Position numbers and translations under genes: made by a program | The notes under the pieces: generated by a model | Seen by the model: only the letters and a program-made list of their open reading frames with translations | Told to the model about the DNA's origin: nothing | Database searches by the model: none | NCBI GenBank assembly: GCA_013139225.1 | Contig: WTBG01000250.1 | Coordinates: forward strand, 1 to 6,142 | Direction: 5' to 3' | DNA length: 6,142 bases | Source: Deltaproteobacteria bacterium | GTDB lineage: Bacteria > Desulfobacterota > WTBG01 | Shown here: positions 1 to 5,775 of the stretch, piece after piece | Numbering within the stretch: the first letter of the stretch is position 1 | How the letters are laid out: each line of letters begins with the position of its first letter

Positions 1-7
1 CACACGG

Positions 8-58
8 AACGGAACTCAACTCCTCTACGCTCCATAGTCGCCGGTGAGCTTTGGCGTT
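8..58. repeat. Imperfect inverted repeat at the left edge, possibly a partial attC-like site
   Basis: The left arm (8-18, AACGGAACTCA) is partly complementary to the right arm (45-58, TGAGCTTTGGCGTT). Pairing is AACG with CGTT, AA with TT and CTCA with TGAG, and the right arm has about three unpaired extra bases. Asymmetric bulged arms ending in AAC and GTT resemble integron attC sites. However, the GTT is followed by ACCC, not the purine-rich GTTRRRY box, and no integrase is in view. On the minus strand the site could instead begin at GGGTAAC near 57-63 and continue past the window edge. It could equally be an unrelated degenerate palindrome. Confidence 0.25.
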
Positions 59-220
59 ACCCCAATATCTTGTATCCAAACCCCTTCCCAATTCTCAGAC
101 TTCCAGTTTACACTACTACCATAAACGTGAGTATTTAGTATCCGAAATAGTATTCAGCGTTACGAAATCAAATATCAACTCAAAAAATTAGTCCACATTG
201 CAATTATAGAGGTTTCAGAT

Positions 221-373
221 TTAAGAGAAACTTGGAATTAATCTGTCGGAATTATGTGTTTTTAAAACCTCCCATTTTTTATCCAGCCTAGCGAGATTAA
301 TGACGTCATCATGATTGTAATCAGAGAGAGCATTAAGAGCTTGTTGATCACTGTGGTTTGTGTCGCAAGAAAT
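221..373 (-). pseudogene. Probable C-terminal remnant of an RNase H-fold exonuclease (YprB/RNase_H_2-like)
   Basis: A stop-to-stop open frame of about 50 codons on the minus strand has no ATG, GTG or TTG start. It is preceded by an in-frame TGA at 374-376 and ends with TAA at 221-223. Its translation contains the stretch ALNALSDYNHDDVINLARLD. This resembles the end of the DnaQ/RNase H-like nuclease fold found in YprB-type and RNase_H_2 proteins, where a conserved YNxxDVxNL helix carries the last metal-binding aspartate. The other two frames upstream also meet stops within the 90 bases before the phosphatase stop codon, so no longer gene can be rebuilt here. The most likely reading is a decayed tail fragment left by deletion. 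The family assignment is pattern recognition only; a chance open frame is possible. Confidence 0.4.
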
Positions 374-465
374 TCAATGTAGAGAGAAGGTTGAAGGCAA
401 TTGAAAAGATTATGTTATACTCGATGTTATTTAATGGATACTAGATAAATTGCAAGACTAAAATG

Positions 466-1140
466 CTAACCATGAGAGATACTTTTTATGTATGTGGGAA
501 GTTGTGAGAGAGAATCAATTAGAAAATCAGGCACTTCTTCTAGCAATTGATCTCTGCTGGCAACACCAGTAGGAACAGCAATTATCTGTATTCCAGCGCT
601 TCTGCCTGCAATGACATCTGCCCTTGAGTCACCCACAAAAACGCATTCATCCATCGAAAGACCCAATTCTTTAACGCATCTGATAAGGGAAGCAGGATCT
701 GGCTTGGGTTTTGTCTCACCTGCAGTTACAACAGTATCAAAAAAACTGTCAATCTTCAGGTTCTTCAGTTCCCTCCATTTTCCATCACCTTTGGACATCC
801 TTCCCGTGGCAATACCGATTTTCATCCCCTGATCTTTCAAGGAAAGTAATACTTCTCTGGCATGGGGTTTCAATGTTATGTAATCTTTAGAAAGGGCAAT
901 AAATTCATTTTTCATCTCTACCAGGAACTCTTGAATGTCCCCATGATTGAGGGTGGGATAGAGTTTTTTTAACACCTCCTCCAGAGAAAGAAATTGATTT
1001 AGAAAGTCAGTTAGCTCTCTTATGTCAATTGGTTGCAAATTGTATCGTTTGACAGTCTTGTTAAATGCCATAGAATATGCCACAAGCGAGTCTATTAAGG
1101 TTCCGTCAAGGTCAAATATAACCCCTTTGATTGTTGCCAT
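466..1140 (-). CDS. HAD-superfamily hydrolase, phosphoglycolate phosphatase-like
   Basis: This 224-residue cytoplasmic protein has all four haloacid dehalogenase motifs. Motif I is DLDGT at residues 10-14, with nucleophile Asp10 and general acid/base Asp12. Motif II is the Thr of GIATGR near residue 112. Motif III is the lysine of KPKPDP near 144-146. Motif IV is GDSRAD, with metal-binding Asp171 and Asp175. A helical cap lies between motifs I and II (about 16-88), as in subfamily IA enzymes such as Gph and PpaX. The family dephosphorylates small phosphate esters, for example 2-phosphoglycolate or pyrophosphate; the exact substrate cannot be read from sequence. The ATG is supported by an AAGGG ribosome-binding site about eight bases upstream. 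The 299-base gap to the protease gene suggests separate transcription. A weak promoter-like pair (TTGAGT at 1216-1221, TAAAGT at 1192-1197, spacer 18) is present but not convincing. Length is normal for the family. Confidence 0.88.
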   Translation of the reverse strand: MATIKGVIFDLDGTLIDSLVAYSMAFNKTVKRYNLQPIDIRELTDFLNQFLSLEEVLKKLYPTLNHGDIQEFLVEMKNEFIALSKDYITLKPHAREVLLSLKDQGMKIGIATGRMSKGDGKWRELKNLKIDSFFDTVVTAGETKPKPDPASLIRCVKELGLSMDECVFVGDSRADVIAGRSAGIQIIAVPTGVASRDQLLEEVPDFLIDSLSQLPTYIKSISHG

Positions 1141-1221
1141 ATACCTGTCCCTTAATCAAATATCCATCTTCGTGTTTAAGTTGAAAGATTAACTTTAATT
1201 TCCTAGGGTGTTAAGACTCAA

Positions 1222-1350
1222 AATCCGAAGAACGAAATCAGAAATCTTAAACAAATTTAAATTTTCAAATGTTCAAAACTTCTTGTTTTTGTCATTTGAA
1301 TTTTGATTATTCGAATTTGTTTCGTGCTTTAAGATTTCTAATTTGGGATT
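1222..1350. repeat. Long imperfect palindromic intergenic element
   Basis: The 299-base gap between the protease and phosphatase genes holds no gene but has nested inverted arms. These are AATCC at 1222-1226 with GGATT at 1346-1350; AGAAATCTTAA at 1240-1250 with its exact complement at 1329-1339; ACAAATT at 1251-1257 with AATTTGT at 1314-1320; TTCAAATG at 1264-1271 with CATTTGAA at 1293-1300; and AAAAC at 1275-1279 with GTTTT at 1285-1289. The arms are collinear, so the strand could fold into one long stem with bulges around a short loop. The right half has extra bases, including CGTGC. It looks like a degenerate copy of a dispersed MITE- or REP-like element. It could also slow transcription from the protease gene into the phosphatase gene, but it lacks the GC-rich stem plus T-tract of an intrinsic terminator. 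Confidence 0.6.
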
Positions 1351-1439
1351 AATATATCTTTTCAGCATTTTTACGGAAGAACCTTAAATATATAAGCTGC
1401 ATACAAAGTAATCCAAGTGATCCTGTATAATTCTTTTTA

Positions 1440-2684
1440 TTATTCCCGGCAATTCATTTTTCTCAGGGATTGAATTCTTTCTAGAACGGGAGGATGGCTG
1501 TAGCTTAAAAATACTTTAAGCGGGTGAGGTGTTAAATTGGAGAGGTTATCAACTGTCAGTTTCTTTAATGCTGAAATCATTGATTCGAATTTTCCGTATG
1601 TTTCAGATGCATACGTATCAGCTTCATATTCATGCTTTCTGGAAAGGATGTTGCTAAGGATTGAAATAAACATGTTGATAGGTGAATAGAGAAAAGCAAA
1701 GAAGAATAAGCTTGCGTATATTGAAGTGTTTTCCATTTTAAATGCTTGAAATAACCCCTCGTTGTTTATGAAAAGGGAAAGAATGAAAAACATCAAACCA
1801 GTTGTCATAATTGAGATAATAATTGATTTAAGAATGTGCTTCTTCTTATAGTGTCCCATTTCATGTGCAAGGATGGAAACTAGCTCATCTACTGTATGTT
1901 TCTTTATGAGGGTGTCAAATAAAACAATCCTTCGGTATTTCCCAAATCCTGTGAAGAAGGCGTTTGATTTAGTTGATCGTTTAGAGGCGTCCATTTTGAA
2001 AACGCCTTTCAGCTTAAAATCTTGTGATTTAGCATAGCTTTCAATGGACGTCTTGAGCTCGCCGTCTTCCAGAGGGAAGAACTTGTTGAAAAGTGGTAGG
2101 ATTACAACAGGGGCAATAAATGTGAGCACTATTTGAAAGATAACTACGACAATCCAGCAATATACCCAGGCCATATTACCTGTTCTATCAAAAAACCACA
2201 AAATGACCGCGAAAATAATTCCACCAATAATCGCTGTTAAAAACCAGCTTTTTATTATATCCAGGATAAAGGTTTTTGCAGTGGTGAGATTGAACCCGTA
2301 TTTTTCCTCAATGACAAAAGTGCTGTAGATTGAAAAGGGGATGGAAAGTATTTGGGAGGCAAGCATTAAAATGCCGGCAAAAATGAGTCCTGTAGGAATA
2401 GAGCTTATTTGGAAGCCTCTCGCAATCTGGTCAACATAATTGAACCCGCCGATCAGAATAAAAGCTACTGTGATGGGAGTAGTGATTGAGTCAACAATTA
2501 TTCCAAATCGTGTATTTTCTTTAAGATAATTTTGCGCTTTCTTATATTTCTCGGCATCGTAGTAACCTTCAAATTCTTCAGGCAAATCGGTTTTAGTTTG
2601 CTTGACATTGAGGGTATCGACTACAATGTCTAAAATATAATCAACAATTATAATAGAAAGAATAATTATTAAGTAAGTGTTCAT
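1440..2684 (-). CDS. M48 family membrane metalloprotease, Ste24/CAAX-protease type
   Basis: This 414-residue zinc endopeptidase is embedded in the cytoplasmic membrane. The zinc motif HEMGH is at residues 274-278, giving two histidine ligands and the catalytic glutamate. The third ligand is most likely Glu352 in HEYEAD (351-356), the ExxxD motif of M48. Other Ste24 hallmarks are STFVIEEKYGFN (121-132), the substrate-cleft stretch NAFFTGFGKYRRIVLFDTLI (241-260) and SHPPVLERI near the C-terminus (396-404). Hydrophobic segments lie at about 3-22, 65-84, 98-118, 145-165, 172-195, 286-306 and 322-346, matching the multi-helix Ste24 barrel. Eukaryotic homologues cut prenylated CAAX proteins. Bacterial members probably act in membrane-protein quality control, but their substrates are mostly unknown. 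The ATG has no clear Shine-Dalgarno sequence. The gene ends in tandem TAA codons. A weak promoter-like pair (TTTACA 2786-2791, TAATAG 2764-2769) precedes it. Length and motifs indicate an intact enzyme. Confidence 0.93.
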   Translation of the reverse strand: MNTYLIIILSIIIVDYILDIVVDTLNVKQTKTDLPEEFEGYYDAEKYKKAQNYLKENTRFGIIVDSITTPITVAFILIGGFNYVDQIARGFQISSIPTGLIFAGILMLASQILSIPFSIYSTFVIEEKYGFNLTTAKTFILDIIKSWFLTAIIGGIIFAVILWFFDRTGNMAWVYCWIVVVIFQIVLTFIAPVVILPLFNKFFPLEDGELKTSIESYAKSQDFKLKGVFKMDASKRSTKSNAFFTGFGKYRRIVLFDTLIKKHTVDELVSILAHEMGHYKKKHILKSIIISIMTTGLMFFILSLFINNEGLFQAFKMENTSIYASLFFFAFLYSPINMFISILSNILSRKHEYEADTYASETYGKFESMISALKKLTVDNLSNLTPHPLKVFLSYSHPPVLERIQSLRKMNCRE

Positions 2685-2816
2685 AAAGATAGTATTCAGA
2701 TATATGATTTAATGATTGCAATAGTTTATTTAAGTAACAAAATTATCTTTACATTATTATCTCCTATTATTCCGTTGTGCTGTTTTGTAAACTTCACATT
2801 TTGAAATGAAAGATAC

Positions 2817-3912
2817 CTACTGGCTTATCAAATACTCCTTGATAAATCCATCAATATCGCCGCCGAGGACAGCTTCGACGTTTCCTGTTTCTTTGTTAGT
2901 TCTGTGATCTTTGACCATTCGGTAAGGCTGCATAATATAGGAGCGTATCTGGCTTCCCCAGGAAATCTGCTTCTTATCGCTGTGGAGTTTTTCCATTTTT
3001 TTTGCTTGTTCCTTCTGTTCATGCTCGTATAATCTGGCCTTTAATACCTTCATAGCCATATCCTTATTTTTATGCTGGGATCTCTCATTCTGGCATTGTG
3101 CCACAATACCTGTTGGCAAATGAGTAATTCTCACAGCAGAATCAGTTTTGTTTACATGTTGTCCTCCAGCACCACTTGCGCGGTAGGTATCGATTCGCAA
3201 GTCAGATTCATCGATTTCAATTACGATTTCATCTTCAATGTCTGGATAGACAAAAATCGACGCAAATGAGGTGTGACGACGTTTACCTGCATCAAAAGGA
3301 GAGATGCGCACAAGGCGATGAATGCCCACTTCTGCTTTTAGATAGCCATAACTGTAATCACCAACAACTGAAAAGGTTACGTTTTTGATACCTGCTTCGT
3401 CACCCGTTAAGATTTCGATAATTTCTGTTTTAAAGCTCTTTTTTTCTGCCCATCTTAGATACATCCTGAGCAGCATTTCTGTCCAATCCTGAGCCTCTGT
3501 TCCCCCAGCACCAGAGTTGATGTTGACAAAAGCATTATTGATGTCATGTTCTCCATTAAGCATGTGCCGGAATTCAATGCCTTCGACTTCTTGCACTATC
3601 TTCTCGAGATTGGATTCAATCTCATTTTTTACTTCTTCGTCATTTTCGTCAATAGCGAGTTCAAGTAAAACATTGTTTTCTTCCAGCTGTTGCTTTAGTT
3701 GTGTCCACCCATCAACAGTATCCCTGATTAATTTCCTCTCCTTTAAAAACCTGCGAGCTTCGAGGTTGTCTTCCCAGAAATCAGGCTGTTCAATTTTCTT
3801 TTCGATTTTTTGTAATTGCTGCTCTTTGTCAGCAACTTCAAAGATAACCCCTTAGATTAATGATCCTTTCTCCTACTTCTTTTATATATGTTTGAAGTTC
3901 ATTGAATGTCAT
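2817..3912 (-). CDS. prfB: Peptide chain release factor 2 (RF2), expressed by programmed +1 frameshift
   Basis: RF2 recognises UGA and UAA stop codons on the ribosome and releases the finished peptide. Translation starts at ATG 3910-3912, reads 24 codons to an in-frame TGA (3838-3840), then skips one base (3840) and continues from GAA (3837-3839) to TAG, giving 364 residues; E. coli RF2 has 365. The shifted frame is open throughout. The codon-recognition tripeptide SPF is at about residues 204-206, which separates RF2 from RF1. The catalytic GGQ is at about 249-251 in the context SGAGGQHVNKTDSAVR. The residue matching E. coli position 246 is alanine, the form in most bacteria, whereas E. coli K-12 has threonine. 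The N-terminal part is the expected charged, helical domain 1. The gene lies 45 bases after lnt and is probably cotranscribed with it. A GTG at 3594-3596 would give a truncated protein and is not the real start. Confidence 0.96.
3838..3855 (-). promoter_or_regulatory. prfB: prfB programmed +1 frameshift site
   Basis: Read on the minus strand, the site is CTA AGG GGT TAT CTT TGA. The AGGGG acts as an internal Shine-Dalgarno sequence three bases upstream of the slippery CTT codon, and TGA is the in-frame stop. This matches the E. coli arrangement (AGG GGG TAT CTT TGA) in order and spacing, differing by one T for G in the Shine-Dalgarno stretch. In the known mechanism, slow RF2-dependent termination at UGA lets the peptidyl-tRNA slip forward one base, so RF2 limits its own synthesis. 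The base after the stop is A here, not the C of E. coli. Confidence 0.95.
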
Positions 3913-3916
3913 GTGT

Positions 3917-3924
3917 ACCTCCTT
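3917..3924 (-). promoter_or_regulatory. prfB: Strong ribosome-binding site of prfB
   Basis: AAGGAGGT on the minus strand is an almost full complement of the 16S rRNA 3' end and stands four bases before ATG 3910-3912. It fixes the true start of prfB well upstream of the frameshift site, ruling out internal starts in the long downstream frame. Confidence 0.9.
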
Positions 3925-3957
3925 ACATGATGTTGGATTCATGATGCACGATGCGTG

Positions 3958-5481
3958 TTACCCCCTGATCTTCCTTAGCATAGCAATAGAGAATAATGCC
4001 ACAGAAAGAAGTGCAGATAACAGGGCAAAGACATCTCCATAATTGGTGTAAAATGTTGGGATAGTCAATAGACCTATTTTACCAGTTATTAGTGATTCAG
4101 TAAAGAGCTTGCTTGGAGATTTTATCTCTCCTGTTGCATCGATGAATGCACTGATTCCTGTATTAGCAGCTCTTGCAATAAATCTTCTGTTCTCAATGGC
4201 TCTGAAGACAGCCATGGAAAGATGCTGGTAAGGAGCACTGGTTTTACCAAACCATGCATCATTGGTAATGTTAACCAGAAATAGAGCTCCTTTCTTGACA
4301 AACCTTCTGGTGAGATCGGGGAAAATAACCTCATAACAGATAAGAACACCAAAGGAAGCTTCTGGCAAGTTGAGAAGTGATATATTCTGGCCTGGATAAA
4401 AAGCACCTATTCCTTCCACCATCTTATAAATAAAAGGGAAAAACTTTTTTAAAGGAACATATTCTCCATAAGGGACAAGATGAATCTTGTCGTATCTCCC
4501 TATAACCCTATTTGAAGGAGATAGCAAAAAAGCACTATTGAAATTGCGATATTTCCCATCCTGTAATTCATAAGAAGGACTGCCTAATAAAAGATAGGTG
4601 TCTTTATCATTGATGATTTCGAAGATTAGATTTTGGTAATCCAATTCAGATTGAAAATAAAAGGGAGTAGATGATTCTGGCCAGATAATGAGTCTTGCTC
4701 CATCCTGTAGTGCCTTAATGCTCAACTGTTGATGTGTTGTTATGGTTTTTTTTCTAAAAGCCTTATTCCACTTTATTCCCTGGTCGACGTTTCCCTGTAT
4801 TAATCCTGCTTTCATACTTGCTGATGACTCTGTAAGTTTTTTAATTTCAACGATACGCCAGCTACCATAAATGACAGCTATTGTTACAAGAAGAACTGTG
4901 AAAATAATTTCTTTGCAGGGAATTTTCTTATTGGATAGACTTCTTAACAATAGGTATAAAGTTGTATTTACACAAACAATTAAAAAACTTATTCCATAAA
5001 CTCCTGTGATGTCTGCGAATTGAACCAGTGAAAGTGATTGGTATTGGGAATATCCCAGGTTCTCCCAGGGAAAACCAGTAAACAAAAAAGTTCTTAGATA
5101 TTCCATCGTGACCCAGACGAAAGGAAGTATGATTGGCAATTTGAATGTGGTTTTTTCTTCAATAAACCTTGAAATTGCAAAGCTAAGACCAAAAAATATA
5201 CTCAGATAGCTTACCAGTAAAAGCATAACCAGTATTCCCAGGGGATAGACTAGTTTGCCATAAGTAGTAGTTACAACCACAATCCAGTAAATGAGACCAA
5301 TGTAGAAAATAAATCCACAAAGCCATCCTAAAGAGAAAGTTCTATAAATACTTTTCCCTTCCACAGCATAAAGAATGGGAATCAAGGAAACCCAGGCCAG
5401 GTAAGACTGATTAATGTTAGGAAAGCTGAGTATCAATAAAACAGCTGAAAGAAATATTAAGTGAATATATTTTTTATTCAT
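3958..5481 (-). CDS. lnt: Apolipoprotein N-acyltransferase
   Basis: Lnt is a cytoplasmic-membrane enzyme that adds the third acyl chain to the N-terminal cysteine of lipoproteins, the last step of maturation before Lol-dependent sorting. From ATG 5479-5481 it has 507 residues, the normal length. Numbered from the upstream TTG at 5520, the N-terminal half (about 15-225) is multi-helix membrane domain with the hallmark FTGFPWENLGYSQ (147-159). A carbon-nitrogen hydrolase domain follows at about 235-485. Its catalytic triad is Glu282 (IWPESSTPF), Lys345 (RYDKIHLVPYGEYVPL) and Cys395 (LICYEVIFPDL), matching E. coli E267, K335 and C387; Glu353 matches the essential E343. A final helix lies near 495-515. 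TTG 5520 would add 13 polar residues and has AAGG only one base upstream, so ATG 5481 is preferred, although its own Shine-Dalgarno is weak. The gene heads a probable lnt-prfB operon. Confidence 0.95.
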   Translation of the reverse strand: MNKKYIHLIFLSAVLLILSFPNINQSYLAWVSLIPILYAVEGKSIYRTFSLGWLCGFIFYIGLIYWIVVVTTTYGKLVYPLGILVMLLLVSYLSIFFGLSFAISRFIEEKTTFKLPIILPFVWVTMEYLRTFLFTGFPWENLGYSQYQSLSLVQFADITGVYGISFLIVCVNTTLYLLLRSLSNKKIPCKEIIFTVLLVTIAVIYGSWRIVEIKKLTESSASMKAGLIQGNVDQGIKWNKAFRKKTITTHQQLSIKALQDGARLIIWPESSTPFYFQSELDYQNLIFEIINDKDTYLLLGSPSYELQDGKYRNFNSAFLLSPSNRVIGRYDKIHLVPYGEYVPLKKFFPFIYKMVEGIGAFYPGQNISLLNLPEASFGVLICYEVIFPDLTRRFVKKGALFLVNITNDAWFGKTSAPYQHLSMAVFRAIENRRFIARAANTGISAFIDATGEIKSPSKLFTESLITGKIGLLTIPTFYTNYGDVFALLSALLSVALFSIAMLRKIRG

Positions 5482-5529
5482 ATGGAATGTTTCTTCATGA
5501 GATTGCTGAGTTTGTTCCAAACCTTATTA

Positions 5530-5566
5530 AGGGATTGATTCAACGGCCTCCGGACTTCTCGCAATG
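5530..5566 (-). repeat. Degenerate dispersed-repeat-like sequence in the lnt leader
   Basis: On the minus strand the lnt leader reads CCATTGCGAGAAGTCC, then GGAGGCCGTTG, then AATCAATCCC. The ATTGCGAG start and CAATCCC end, with a GC-rich middle in an otherwise AT-rich gap, recall the dispersed CATTGCGAG...GCAATC palindromic repeats I remember from many environmental bacterial genomes. ATTG and CAAT can pair at the ends and CGG/CCG in the middle, but the stem is poor, so this would be an old or partial copy. The assignment is by resemblance only. Confidence 0.35.
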
Positions 5567-5614
5567 GCAAAGTGAAATGTGAAGTTATTTATAAGCAGTT
5601 TCTTTAGAGAAGAC

Positions 5615-5642
5615 ATCATATCAGCATAATGTATGAGGTCAA
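5615..5642 (-). promoter_or_regulatory. Putative sigma-70-type promoter of lnt(-prfB)
   Basis: On the minus strand TTGACC (5637-5642) is followed after 16 bases by TATGAT (5615-5620). Each box matches five of six consensus bases. Transcription would start near 5608, giving a leader of about 125 bases to the lnt ATG at 5481. It is the best minus-strand promoter match in the intergenic gap. Confidence 0.6.
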
Positions 5643-5694
5643 ACGAAAAGTGAAATAAGTTAAATATGAACAGAGCCCGCATGTGCATTTTTGT

Positions 5695-5723
5695 TTGACA
5701 AATTGTATGCACAATTCTAATAT
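5695..5723 (+). promoter_or_regulatory. Putative sigma-70-type promoter of the acyl-CoA ligase gene
   Basis: A perfect TTGACA (5695-5700) is followed after 17 bases by TAATAT (5718-5723), which matches four of six -10 consensus bases. Transcription would start near 5730, about 45 bases before the GTG start. It diverges from the lnt promoter, with about 50 bases between the two -35 boxes. Confidence 0.65.
5701..5716. promoter_or_regulatory. Putative operator: perfect inverted repeat inside the ligase promoter
   Basis: AATTGT-ATGC-ACAATT is a perfect 6-bp inverted repeat with a 4-base centre, filling almost the whole spacer between the -35 and -10 boxes. A second inverted pair, TGTGCAT (5682-5688) and ATGCACA (5707-5713), flanks the -35 box. 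A dimeric repressor bound here would block RNA polymerase. TetR-, GntR- or MarR-type regulators commonly control acyl-CoA ligase genes in this way, but no regulator gene is in the window and the operator does not match E. coli FadR sites. Confidence 0.5.
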
Positions 5724-5775
5724 TAAAAATCCTAGAACCATATGAATTATGTGAAAAAAGAAGGGGAGCAGAGTA

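Noticed and set aside
300..309. Perfect palindrome ATGACGTCAT
   Set aside because: It falls within the nuclease-like remnant (the Asp-Asp-Val-Ile codons) and has no promoter nearby. A single 10-bp palindrome is expected by chance.
611..832. A 73-codon plus-strand open frame
   Set aside because: It is antisense to the conserved HAD motifs III and IV and has no family resemblance.
2785..2812. Possible hairpin after the prfB stop (CTTCACATT/AATGAAAG)
   Set aside because: The stem is AT-rich and bulged and has no T-tract, so it is not credible as an intrinsic terminator.
3517..3855. A 112-codon plus-strand open frame rich in Ser, Cys and Phe
   Set aside because: It lies opposite the 5' part of prfB, which is clearly coding on the minus strand. 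The composition is typical of an antisense shadow of Glu/Lys-rich coding sequence.
2817..3912. prfB as a pseudogene broken by an internal stop
   Set aside because: The stop lies exactly at the conserved RF2 frameshift signal with correct spacing, and the joined protein has normal length and intact SPF and GGQ motifs.
4122..4406. A 94-codon minus-strand open frame in another frame within lnt
   Set aside because: It overlaps the Lnt catalytic-cysteine region, where the conserved frame is unambiguous.
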